DNA of 6,079 bases from Hyphomonas sp. (GTDB lineage Bacteria > Pseudomonadota > Alphaproteobacteria > Caulobacterales > Hyphomonadaceae), in the NCBI GenBank assembly GCA_003486945.1, contig DNFL01000314.1, forward strand, positions 1 through 6,079, in the 5' to 3' direction. Shown here piece after piece: positions 1 through 6,079 of this stretch. The notes beneath the pieces were generated by a model that was not told the DNA's origin, did not search any database, and saw nothing but the letters and a program-made list of their open reading frames with translations. Numbering within the stretch: position 1 is the first letter of the stretch; every line of letters begins with the position of its first letter. The position numbers and the translations under genes were made by a program.

Positions 1-112
1 CGACGGCAAGATGCAGGACGACGCGACCTGGAAACAGGCGAAAGTCATCTCCGACCTCGCCGACCTCGTCGCCTCGAAGGACCCGGACCTTGCGGCGGCC
101 TATGCGGAGTGA
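1..112 (+). CDS. C-terminal end of an unrecognised protein (partial)
   Basis: The frame that begins at base 2 is open from the window edge to a TGA at 110-112 and gives 36 residues ending in DLAAAYAE. The tail is charged and probably helical, with a [19 protein letters not shown] stretch that looks like an amphipathic terminal helix. GC-rich third positions match the neighbouring real genes, which supports it being coding. The fragment is too short to name a family, so no function is offered. It points in the same direction as the NTF2-like gene but is separated from it by 150 bp containing a strong palindromic repeat, so the two are probably separate transcription units. Confidence 0.6.
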   Translation, partial: DGKMQDDATWKQAKVISDLADLVASKDPDLAAAYAE

Positions 113-114
113 CC

Positions 115-200
115 CGTAGGGTGGGTTAGGCCTGCGAGAGCGGGCCGCAACCCACCTTGCAGAGGCTCGGTGGGTATCCCTACGCTCAACCCACCCTACG
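115..200. repeat. Palindromic intergenic repeat with four alternating GGTGGGT modules
   Basis: The outer arms 115-127 and 188-200 are perfect 13-bp inverted repeats (CGTAGGGTGGGTT and its complement). The core module occurs four times in alternating orientation: 120-127 forward, 149-156 reverse, 169-175 forward and 189-195 reverse. Two folds are therefore possible. One is nested: modules 1 with 4 outside, and 2 with 3 inside (7 bp, 12-nt loop). The other is two side-by-side hairpins, 1 with 2 (8 bp, extended by GGCC 129-132 with GGCC 143-146) and 3 with 4 (7 bp). The GTAGGGTGGGTT and AACCCACCCTAC ends resemble a dispersed intergenic palindrome I recall from many bacterial genomes; that identification is from memory. 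It sits directly after the stop codon at 112, so it could act as a transcription barrier or 3' end stabiliser, but there is no T tract to make it a classical terminator. Confidence 0.75.
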
Positions 201-250
201 ACATTCAGCCTCGCTTCCGCCTGAGCAAAAACCGTTCTAGTCTCCCTGCC

Positions 251-256
251 GGAGGA
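251..256 (+). promoter_or_regulatory. Shine-Dalgarno site of the NTF2-like gene
   Basis: GGAGGA lies six bases before the ATG at 263. It is the best ribosome binding site in the window. It fixes the start at 263 rather than at the in-frame GTG at 170, which lies inside the palindromic repeat. No convincing -35/-10 pair was found between 201 and 250. Confidence 0.8.
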
Positions 257-262
257 CGCCCC

Positions 263-691
263 ATGAGCAAGCACCTGATCGCCACGACCGGCAACAGCCC
301 GCATCTTCAGCGCTGGCTTGACTGGATTCTGGAGGACCATTCGCCGGAAGGACTCTCCCGCCAGCTGGCGGACAATGTCGTGTTCAAGAGCCCTGTCGTG
401 CACACGCCGCAGGAAGGCAAGTTCATCACAATGGGCTACCTGCTCGCCGCCGGAGAGACGCTTGGCAATGACAGCTTCCGCTACACCCGCGCCTTTGATT
501 GCGGCGACCGCGCGGTGCTGGAGTTCGAAACGGAGATGGACGGCATCCTCGTCAACGGCGTCGACATGATCGAGTGGAACGCAGACGGCCAGATCACCGA
601 CTTCAAGGTGATGGTCCGCCCCCTGAAGGCTATCCAGACCGTGCATGCCGCGATGGGCGCGATGCTTGCCAAGATGAAGGCCGGCTCCTGA
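263..691 (+). CDS. NTF2/SnoaL-like fold protein
   Basis: This encodes a 142-residue protein with the single-domain alpha+beta cone pattern of the NTF2/SnoaL superfamily. N-terminal helices (about 12-37) come first, then the FKSPVV strand (41-46), the GKFITMGYLLAAGETL helix (52-67), and long strands around FRYTRAF (72-78), AVLEFETEMDGILVNGVDMIEW (84-105) and ITDFKVMVRPLKA (111-123). The VNGVDMIEW...GQITDF layout is typical of the family. Members include isomerases, hydrolases, dehydratases and pure ligand-binding proteins, so the substrate cannot be inferred. No signal peptide is seen, so it is probably cytoplasmic. The start at 263 is chosen from the GGAGGA site; a longer frame back to 170 would add 31 residues encoded by the repeat and spacer. 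Its TGA overlaps the CTG start of the GNAT gene, which suggests translational coupling. Confidence 0.85.
   Translation: MSKHLIATTGNSPHLQRWLDWILEDHSPEGLSRQLADNVVFKSPVVHTPQEGKFITMGYLLAAGETLGNDSFRYTRAFDCGDRAVLEFETEMDGILVNGVDMIEWNADGQITDFKVMVRPLKAIQTVHAAMGAMLAKMKAGS
676..680 (+). promoter_or_regulatory. Putative Shine-Dalgarno for the CTG-started GNAT gene
   Basis: GAAGG lies inside the last codons of the NTF2-like gene and ends seven bases before CTG 688. This is good spacing for initiation at the CTG within the CTGA overlap. Because terminating ribosomes would already be positioned here, a strong site may not be needed. The match is short and could be chance. Confidence 0.4.
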
Positions 692-1209
692 GCACCCCCA
701 TCCTGACGACCGAACGCCTCATCCTCCGTCCACAGACGGTTGAGGATCTGGAGCCGGCTGCCTCGATGTGGGCGGATGAAGAGGTCACGCGCCACATCGG
801 CGGACAACCCCGCTCGCGTCAGGATGTGTGGACGACGCTGCTGCGCGCGGTCGGTCACTGGCAGCTCATGGGCTATGGCTACTGGATCGTCGAACGGCGC
901 GGCAGCGGCGAGTTCCTCGGCGAAGCGGGCTTTGCCGACCAGAAACGCGCCCTGCCCGCAGAGCTTGTCACCGGTCCTGAGGCTGGCTGGGCGTTCACGC
1001 GCGCGGCATGGGGCCAGGGTATTGCTACCGAAGCAATGCGCGCCGCGCTGCACTGGATGAATGCCGCGCACGCGCCCGCCGCCACGCATTGCATCATCGA
1101 CCCCGGAAACATCGCCTCGCAGAAAGTTGCGGCCAAGCTCGGCTACATGATTGCAGGCGAAACGATGCTGCGCGGAGAGAGTGTGCGCGTTTACCGGCGC
1201 GGCATCTGA
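688..1209 (+). CDS. GNAT family N-acetyltransferase (RimJ/RimL-like), probable CTG start
   Basis: This is a predicted acetyl-CoA-dependent N-acetyltransferase of the RimJ/RimL type (Acetyltransf_3). Counted from CTG at 688 it has 173 residues, a normal length for the family. The N-terminal strand LTTERLILRP (6-15) matches the usual opening of this group. WIVERRGSGEFLGEAGF (66-82) is the central sheet. WGQGIATEAM (108-117) is motif A, which contacts the acetyl-CoA pyrophosphate, and NIASQKVAAKLGY (141-153) is motif B. The acceptor is unknown; relatives modify ribosomal proteins, antibiotics or small amines. No ATG, GTG or TTG precedes the conserved N-terminus nearby. The first downstream ATG (766) would delete the TERLILRP strand, and the upstream GTG (574) and TTG (499) lie deep inside the NTF2 gene. 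CTG at 688 forms a CTGA overlap with the upstream stop and follows GAAGG (676-680) by seven bases. The start is therefore inferred; the gene itself is secure. Confidence 0.85.
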   Translation: MSTPILTTERLILRPQTVEDLEPAASMWADEEVTRHIGGQPRSRQDVWTTLLRAVGHWQLMGYGYWIVERRGSGEFLGEAGFADQKRALPAELVTGPEAGWAFTRAAWGQGIATEAMRAALHWMNAAHAPAATHCIIDPGNIASQKVAAKLGYMIAGETMLRGESVRVYRRGI

Positions 1210-2960
1210 GCGCTGGGCTCGGCCGAACTGTCGCGCGTATAGGAAGGGTTCCAGGCGCGCAGGAAATCCAGGAAAGCCTGATCCGGCAGGCCCGGCGAAT
1301 AGAGGAAGCCCTGCGCCATTGTGCAGCCGCGCCGGCGCAGGAATTCGGCCTGTTTCGAGGTTTCCACGCCTTCGGCCACAGTCTTAAGGCCCAGCGTTTC
1401 GGCCATCGCGAGGATCATCTCGACAATCGCCGGTGCCTGACGATCGGTCTCCAGCGCGGAGACGAACTGGCGGTCGATCTTGAACACGTCGAACGGCAGC
1501 TGCGTCAGCGTCGCGAGGTTCGAGTGGCCAGTGCCGAAATCATCGATGGCGAGCTTGGTACCCATCGCGCGCAGCGGCGAGATGAATTCGGCCACACGCG
1601 CCGGATCGTTCACCGCCATGCTCTCGGTGATCTCCAGCTCCAGCCGGTTCGGGTGCAGGCCGGTGCGGCGCAGGACCGCCATGATCGAGTCGGTAAGATC
1701 GTTGCGCTGGAACTGGCTCGGCGAGACGTTGACGGCAACTGTGAGATCAAAGCCTTCGAGCTGCCAGGTGCGCGCGGCTTCGCAGGCGGCTTCGAGGATC
1801 TGCATGCCGATGGCATCGATCAGGCCCGCCTGCTCCGCCACCGGAATGAAAGTTGCCGGCGAGATCAGCTTGCCGTTCGGACGGCGCCAGCGGGCGAGCG
1901 CTTCGGCGCCCATGATGCGGCCAGTTTCGAAATCGATCTTTGGCTGGAAGACCGCCTTGAATTCCTTGTTCGCCACTGCATCGCGCAGCTCCGCCTCGAA
2001 GCGGTAGCGGCCCTGAACGATGCGCGTCAGGCGCGGCGTGAAGAAGCGGAAGCCCGACTGCGATTCCGAGCGCACCAGACGCACGGCGAGCTTGGCATTC
2101 TGCATCAGCTTGGAAAAGCTCTCGGCATCTTCCGGCGCCATAACGATGCCGCCCGAGATCGACATGGTGATCTGGCGCGTCGGCAGGTCGAACGGTTCGG
2201 CAAAGGCGGCGCGGATGGCGCGCGCGATGGATATGACGTGGTCGCGGTTGATCGCCATCGGCAGATAGAGCGCGAACTTGTCCGCCGAGATCGCCGCCAG
2301 CATGGACGAGCGTAGCGCGACCGCCGCCGGATCGCCGAGTTCCGAGAGCGCCCGCGTCAGGCGCTGGGCGGCCGAATCAATCAGCAGGTCGCCATGCGCG
2401 CCGCCGACCTGTTCCAGCAACTGACCAAACCGGTCGACATCCAGCAGCAGGAACGCCGCCGGCATGTCGAAGCTCGCTTCCGGAAGGGTCGCGTTGACAT
2501 GACGTTCGAGCGCGATCGCATTCGGCAGGCCGGTGCGCGGGTCGCGGTAGGCAATCGTGCGCAGCGACTCGTTCTCGCGTCGCAGCTTGCGCACGGTCCG
2601 CGTCGTTGCCACGCGCAGGCGGCGCAGTTCCGGAAACTCCAGCGAACCGAGTTCCGCCTCGGCATCGGCTCGGCTGGTCATCATGTACTCGGTGAAGCGG
2701 TTGAAGACCTCCTGCAGCGGCCGGGCGGCAACGAAACAGCTGAACGAGGAGATCAGCACCGTTCCGGCCAGCATCATCAGGATGACAGGCCCCGGAACCG
2801 AAAAGCCGAGGGAGGCGCCTTTGGCGATCATCCTGTAGGCCACTTCGGCGGCAACGATCACCGAGAACAGGAAAACTGACAACAAACCGCCCGCGATCCC
2901 GGCAAATACCGGGATCGAGACCTTGCCGGTCAGGCGGCTGGTGGCCGATTCCTGCTTCAC
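1191..2960 (-). CDS. Membrane GGDEF/EAL protein, probable cyclic di-GMP phosphodiesterase with dead GGDEF
   Basis: This 589-residue inner-membrane protein has two predicted transmembrane helices (about 14-40 and 56-79) joined by a loop of about 15 residues. A HAMP-like or coiled-coil linker follows (RPLQEV at 80, then charged helix to about 135), then GGDEF (about 135-308) and EAL (about 318-570), both facing the cytoplasm. The GGDEF signature is SADKF (225-229) and no RxxD inhibitory site precedes it, so cyclase activity is unlikely; the domain may be regulatory. The EAL domain keeps EALARW (353-358), NVS (411), EITES (443-447), DDFGTG (473-478), KID (494-496), AEGVE (529-533) and QGF (550-552), the set expected of an active phosphodiesterase that opens cyclic di-GMP to pGpG. 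The loop-6 motif reads DDFGTGHSNL instead of the common GYSSL. The start is GTG at 2960; no other ATG, GTG or TTG lies between it and an in-frame stop at 3011-3009, and the ribosome site is weak. The gene ends on TAA overlapping the GNAT gene by 19 bp. Confidence 0.93.
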   Translation of the reverse strand: MKQESATSRLTGKVSIPVFAGIAGGLLSVFLFSVIVAAEVAYRMIAKGASLGFSVPGPVILMMLAGTVLISSFSCFVAARPLQEVFNRFTEYMMTSRADAEAELGSLEFPELRRLRVATTRTVRKLRRENESLRTIAYRDPRTGLPNAIALERHVNATLPEASFDMPAAFLLLDVDRFGQLLEQVGGAHGDLLIDSAAQRLTRALSELGDPAAVALRSSMLAAISADKFALYLPMAINRDHVISIARAIRAAFAEPFDLPTRQITMSISGGIVMAPEDAESFSKLMQNAKLAVRLVRSESQSGFRFFTPRLTRIVQGRYRFEAELRDAVANKEFKAVFQPKIDFETGRIMGAEALARWRRPNGKLISPATFIPVAEQAGLIDAIGMQILEAACEAARTWQLEGFDLTVAVNVSPSQFQRNDLTDSIMAVLRRTGLHPNRLELEITESMAVNDPARVAEFISPLRAMGTKLAIDDFGTGHSNLATLTQLPFDVFKIDRQFVSALETDRQAPAIVEMILAMAETLGLKTVAEGVETSKQAEFLRRRGCTMAQGFLYSPGLPDQAFLDFLRAWNPSYTRDSSAEPSAQMPRR

Positions 2961-3077
2961 TTTCTGTTGCCGCAGCTCCGATTCGGAATATCGGCGACAA
3001 ACTGCGGTCTAGATGTTTAGGAATCAGTGAACATGATGCGCTAGCTGTAATGTCTCCAAGCGATTATATGCCGGCCC
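2961..3077. promoter_or_regulatory. Divergent intergenic region between the EAL gene and hisB
   Basis: This 117-bp spacer must hold the start signals for both the - strand EAL gene and the + strand hisB. It is visibly richer in A and T than its surroundings from about 3009 to 3070. On the - strand, 3068-3063 reads TATAAT, a perfect -10 hexamer, but I see no good -35 at the right distance and the site is only about ten bases from the hisB start. The same island on the + strand (GATTATAT, 3062-3069) could serve as a weak -10 for hisB, which would place transcription start almost at its ATG. A short inverted repeat, ATGTT 3013-3017 with AACAT 3030-3034, lies midway and could be an operator or chance. 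Confidence 0.4.
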
Positions 3078-3674
3078 ATGACCCAGAACCGCACTGCCAC
3101 GATCAGCCGCAAGACCAAGGAAACGGACATTTCCGTTACCGTTAACCTGGATGGGACGGGGAAATCCGACATCCAGACCGGAATCGGCTTTTTCGACCAT
3201 ATGCTGGACAGCCTGTCCCGGCACTCGCTGATCGACCTTAAGGTGCAGTGCAATGGCGATCTGCACATCGATTTCCACCACTCGGTGGAGGATACCGGCA
3301 TTGTCATCGGCCAGGCGATTGCCAAGGCGCTCGGCGATTTCGGCGGCATCGCCCGTTTCGGCGAAGCCCGCATTCCGATGGACGAGACCCTAACGCAGGC
3401 CTCGATCGATCTCTGCAAGCGGCCTTACCTGATCTGGAAGGTCGATTTCCGGCGCGACAAGTTGGGCGAAATGGACACCGAGCTCTTCAAGGAGTTCTTC
3501 CACGCCCTCTCCTTCAATGCCGGCATGTGCCTGCACGTCGAGAACCTTTACGGCGAGAACAACCACCACATCGCCGAAAGCTGCTTCAAGGCCACCGCCC
3601 GCGCGCTGCGCATGGCGATCGCCATTGACCCCCGTCTCGGCGGCAAACCGGCGAGCACCAAGGGCAGCCTCTAA
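3078..3674 (+). CDS. hisB: Imidazoleglycerol-phosphate dehydratase
   Basis: HisB (EC 4.2.1.19) dehydrates imidazole glycerol phosphate to imidazole acetol phosphate in histidine biosynthesis, in the cytoplasm, as a manganese-dependent 24-mer. The 198-residue length fits the monofunctional enzyme without the phosphatase domain found in enterobacterial HisB. All family signatures are visible: GFFDHML (37-43), [12 protein letters not shown] (63-74) and [10 protein letters not shown] (159-168), the last two holding the metal-binding His and Glu residues; DTELFKEFF (133-141); and the C-terminal PASTKGSL. No other his gene is in the window, so it is separated from any his operon at least on these sides. 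The upstream neighbour is divergent and the downstream one convergent, so it is probably transcribed alone. No Shine-Dalgarno precedes the ATG at 3078; an ATG at 3067 is out of frame. The stop TAA at 3672-3674 overlaps the stop of the convergent serine hydrolase gene. Confidence 0.97.
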   Translation: MTQNRTATISRKTKETDISVTVNLDGTGKSDIQTGIGFFDHMLDSLSRHSLIDLKVQCNGDLHIDFHHSVEDTGIVIGQAIAKALGDFGGIARFGEARIPMDETLTQASIDLCKRPYLIWKVDFRRDKLGEMDTELFKEFFHALSFNAGMCLHVENLYGENNHHIAESCFKATARALRMAIAIDPRLGGKPASTKGSL

Positions 3675-5011
3675 GGTTCCGCTGGCTGGAAGGTCTTAGG
3701 CGGGTTGTGAATGGAGCGGGCGGTGAAAGCAGGCCCGATTCCTGCGCGCGAACCGCTCAGGAAAAAATCCAGACCGGGGACATACAGGACGCCTATTCCG
3801 GCGGGATAGGCAGGATAGGTGAGACCCCCTTCAGGCCGTACCGAAACGCCTTGCTCCCGGGGCAAGACTTCGAGCCTTGCGCCATCCTCATTCTGGAACG
3901 ATCCGGATAGACCCTCCGGGAGCTGAGCATCCTCGTCCGGCGCAAGGCGTGCCGGCCGCCCTTCTCCCAATGCAATTAGGGCCCGGGCGAGTTCGGTCTG
4001 GTAAAACGGTACCAGCCCGCCATTGCTGACGAAAGCTGCCGCGATCCCGGCATCGCTGTCCCAGTAAGCGAACGTGTCGAAGCCCTGATGATGGCCCGTA
4101 TAGTGGCAGCGCGTGTTTTCGGGCGCACAGCTCCAGTTGCCAAGCGTGTAGCCGAATCCGGTCTCGGCCCCCGGCGCGAGCGCCAGCTGACGGACTTGTT
4201 CCGAATCTTTCATAAAGGCCCAGTGCTCGGCATAGGCGGATGCATCCCGGACACTCAGGTAGATGTTGCTGGCGCCGTGGAAGCCTTCGTTGTCAGAGGC
4301 ATCGAAGGGTTCAGGGCCTTCTGGGGTTGGCCGAAAGCCTCTGGTGCGGACTCCGGGCCAGTCTGCAAACCGTGCCGGACGCAGGAAGGCACCGTCCATT
4401 GCCGCAGGTTCAAATATCCGCTCGCGGAACAAATCCGGAAGGGTCTTTCCGGTCGCCGCTTCTGCAACAAGGCCAAGCGTATCGTAGCACAGATTGCAAT
4501 AGCTGAAGACGCCAGCAGATGTGGGCGCCCACTCCATTCCGGCGAGCGCAATAAGCAAGTCTCGCGTTGTCACGGGATTGCCCGCATCCAGCAAAGCTTG
4601 AAAGGCGCCATAATCCGGCAGCGCAGCTGAATGATCGAGCAATTCCCTCACTAGGGTATCCGGATACGGATAGTCCGGCGCCCATTGCTGAACAGTGTCA
4701 TCAAGGCTCAGCGCACCATCCGCGACAAGGCCAAGGATGATCTCTGCCATCATGGGCTTTGCCAGCGATCCGCTGTCCGAAGGCGTCTCTGGCAGGAAGG
4801 GCCGCGCGCCATCAATTGTTCCGGCGGAAGCTTCGAATACCATTTGCCCCTGCCGCGTCACGCGAACGGCGCCGGAAAAATCGGCCAGGGTCACGAGATC
4901 GCGCATCAGCGCGTTGCCGTCTACATGGGTGTTCACCAATGTGGACGGCAGACTGCCGCAACTTGCCACTGCAAGTACGAGTCCCGCTGCAAACAGACTC
5001 ACCTTTCGCAT
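3671..5011 (-). CDS. Lipoprotein serine hydrolase, class C beta-lactamase / DD-peptidase family
   Basis: This 446-residue secreted, lipid-anchored protein belongs to the beta-lactamase-related serine hydrolase family (PF00144). An RK n-region, hydrophobic stretch and lipobox VASC (15-18) predict lipidation at Cys18. The fold runs about 40-350: SLAK (82-85) is the SxxK nucleophile motif after a GxS turn, YCN (171-173) replaces the usual YSN/YAN, and YTG (304-306, before HHQGF) stands where KTG or HTG normally lies. About 80 C-terminal residues (367-446) form a predicted beta-rich extra domain. Family members include AmpC enzymes, DD-peptidases, D-amino-acid-amide hydrolases and esterases, so resistance should not be assumed. 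The ATG lies inside the end of the upstream gene (CTATGCGAAAGGTGA), giving a 13-bp overlap and likely translational coupling. A weak GGGG (5020-5017) sits five bases before it. The TAG stop overlaps the hisB stop on the other strand. Confidence 0.9.
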   Translation of the reverse strand: MRKVSLFAAGLVLAVASCGSLPSTLVNTHVDGNALMRDLVTLADFSGAVRVTRQGQMVFEASAGTIDGARPFLPETPSDSGSLAKPMMAEIILGLVADGALSLDDTVQQWAPDYPYPDTLVRELLDHSAALPDYGAFQALLDAGNPVTTRDLLIALAGMEWAPTSAGVFSYCNLCYDTLGLVAEAATGKTLPDLFRERIFEPAAMDGAFLRPARFADWPGVRTRGFRPTPEGPEPFDASDNEGFHGASNIYLSVRDASAYAEHWAFMKDSEQVRQLALAPGAETGFGYTLGNWSCAPENTRCHYTGHHQGFDTFAYWDSDAGIAAAFVSNGGLVPFYQTELARALIALGEGRPARLAPDEDAQLPEGLSGSFQNEDGARLEVLPREQGVSVRPEGGLTYPAYPAGIGVLYVPGLDFFLSGSRAGIGPAFTARSIHNPPKTFQPAEP

Positions 5012-6079
5012 AGCAGCCCCAAGGGCTCGCCTTCGCCGGGATCGATTTCCTGACGGATGCCTTCGAGGATGAGGGCGAGGGAAATTCCGTATCCGGTTCG
5101 CGGAGCGTCGAGCGATTCTCCCGGCGTGGAGCCGAGATGCACGCCGAGCACATCGCCGGTCGACAGCTGGAAAACCGGCGCGCCCATGGAGCCGAGCGTG
5201 GTCGTGTGCTCATAGCTGATCGCATACGGATCATCGCCGCGGATCAGGTTTGACAGGAACAGGGTGATTTCAGTGCCGCCGTTCAGCGAATTCCCGATTC
5301 CGTAAAGTGCCAGCTTCGAGCCCGGCACGGCGCTGCCATTGATCGGCTCGCAGGATATGTCTTCGGCTTCGAGCGGCCGCGCCCCGAATGGCGCCTCGCC
5401 TGCGAGCGTCCAGAGTTCGAACGGCGCGACGCCGCCGAGATGATCCGGCGTGCGCCAGATGCGCTCCGTGCCCGATACCCGCGCGCCTTCGCCGAGCACC
5501 GGAAACTGCGCCGCGAGACCGACCGGCGGCGCCGAAGAGAGGACCGCCATCTGCGGGCGATCCTCCGCCATCGGATCAAGCGATCCGTCTTCCCGCACAT
5601 CCCCTTCCCCGGCCACATCCACCGGCAACGCGCGCGCGAGCAGGTTTGGCATCACTTCCCGGCTGGGCGCGCGGTAAGCGGGCACCAGAAGATAAACACC
5701 TGCATCCCCACCGCGAAGAATTGCGCCGCGCAGCAGGAAGCCGGACTGAATGCCCACCGTCCGGCCTTCCTCATCCAACCGCTCGACCTGCGCGATTGCG
5801 CCGGAATACTTGGCCGCGAGCGGGAACCAGCCACCGGCAACCGTGATCGCCTCTTTGCCCGAAGGCGGCACGCGCAGGGCAATGTCCGCACTCAAACGGA
5901 GGTTTGCCGCTTCAAGGTCGCGCTTCGCTTCTTCGGTCAACAGCCGCGCGCCGGTCGCGGCCGCTTCGGCCATTTCCGCCGCCTTCAGCGCTTGGTTCGC
6001 TGCCCACCATTGCCAGCTGGCCGCGCCCGCGAGCACAGTCATCGCCGCCGCGACCAGCAGCGAGACGACAACTGCGCCG
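4999..6079 (-). CDS. Membrane-anchored trypsin-fold protein, catalytic residues apparently lost (5' end beyond window)
   Basis: The frame is open from the window edge to TGA at 5001-4999. Residue numbers here count from an internal ATG at 6042. That ATG is unlikely to be the start: the frame continues upstream with 12 mostly hydrophobic codons (GAVVVSLLVAAA), so the real protein is longer. A transmembrane helix covers the edge to about residue 13. Next comes an Ala/Glu/Lys-rich coiled coil (14-50), then a chymotrypsin-like fold of about 280 residues: SGFLLRG (100-106), VYLLVPAYRAP (117-126), YEHTTTLGSMGAPVF (277-291), GDVLGVHLG (296-304), GYGISLAL (317-324). Aligned by eye to trypsin-like peptidases, Tyr123 takes the His position and Met286 the Ser position of GxSGxP. 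A proteolytic role is therefore doubtful; binding or scaffolding is more likely. Cys231 and Cys345 could pair if the domain is periplasmic. A helix plus coiled coil of this type also follows signalling or NTPase domains in other proteins; which N-terminal domain is present here cannot be seen. Confidence 0.75.
   Translation of the reverse strand, partial: GAVVVSLLVAAAMTVLAGAASWQWWAANQALKAAEMAEAAATGARLLTEEAKRDLEAANLRLSADIALRVPPSGKEAITVAGGWFPLAAKYSGAIAQVERLDEEGRTVGIQSGFLLRGAILRGGDAGVYLLVPAYRAPSREVMPNLLARALPVDVAGEGDVREDGSLDPMAEDRPQMAVLSSAPPVGLAAQFPVLGEGARVSGTERIWRTPDHLGGVAPFELWTLAGEAPFGARPLEAEDISCEPINGSAVPGSKLALYGIGNSLNGGTEITLFLSNLIRGDDPYAISYEHTTTLGSMGAPVFQLSTGDVLGVHLGSTPGESLDAPRTGYGISLALILEGIRQEIDPGEGEPLGLLCER

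Noticed and set aside
170..262. Upstream GTG start adding 31 residues to the NTF2-like protein
   Set aside because: It begins inside the palindromic repeat, the extra residues do not look like family sequence, and a strong GGAGGA site marks ATG 263.
660..700. Programmed -1 frameshift fusing the NTF2-like protein to GNAT
   Set aside because: The frames are in the right relation but there is no slippery heptamer or downstream stem. A CTGA coupled start explains the layout more simply.
1008..2315. A 435-codon open frame on the + strand, antisense to the EAL gene
   Set aside because: It is extremely rich in Arg, His and Ala with no domain pattern, and it lies opposite a gene with clear catalytic motifs. 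Long antisense frames are expected from GC-rich codon use.
2377..3000. Alternative 207-codon - strand frame overlapping the EAL gene start
   Set aside because: It is a shifted frame of the transmembrane and GGDEF coding region; its residues lack any membrane helix or motif that the real frame shows.
3655..3720. Intrinsic terminator after hisB
   Set aside because: Only a 4-bp TTCC/GGAA pairing is visible with no T tract, and the region is coding on the opposite strand.
6040..6042. ATG at 6042 as the true start of the trypsin-fold gene
   Set aside because: It falls in the middle of a hydrophobic helix and the open frame continues to the window edge with more hydrophobic codons, so the gene is partial.

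Overview
The window is about 6 kb of GC-rich, densely packed bacterial chromosome. The coding style suggests an alphaproteobacterium, perhaps Caulobacterales or Hyphomonadaceae: high GC third positions, a monofunctional HisB, a membrane GGDEF/EAL protein, and overlapping genes. That placement is inference; no taxonomic marker gene such as rRNA is present.

Layout from left to right: the last 36 codons of an unrecognised + strand gene; an 86-nt palindromic intergenic repeat made of four alternating copies of one module; a small NTF2/SnoaL-like gene that runs with a 4-base overlap into a GNAT acetyltransferase, which appears to start at CTG (both +); a 589-residue membrane-bound protein with a degenerate GGDEF and an intact-looking EAL domain (-), ending tail-to-tail over the GNAT gene; a roughly 117-bp divergent intergenic region; hisB, imidazoleglycerol-phosphate dehydratase (+); then a two-gene - strand operon that meets hisB tail-to-tail. 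The promoter-proximal gene of that operon runs off the right edge and encodes a membrane-anchored, trypsin-fold protein whose catalytic His and Ser positions look replaced. The second gene encodes a lipoprotein serine hydrolase of the class C beta-lactamase family and overlaps the first by 13 bp.

Most genes here are not functionally linked. hisB is the only clear biosynthetic gene and no other his gene is visible. The EAL protein probably hydrolyses cyclic di-GMP at the inner membrane. The NTF2/GNAT pair is translationally coupled but its substrates are unknown. The most unusual unit is the - strand pair on the right: a probable pseudoprotease tethered by a transmembrane helix, coupled to a lipid-anchored SxxK serine hydrolase. 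It may act at the cell envelope, but the N-terminal part needed to classify it lies outside the window. I saw no tRNA, rRNA, CRISPR array, transposase or convincing intrinsic terminator. No stretch longer than 300 bases lacks a gene.
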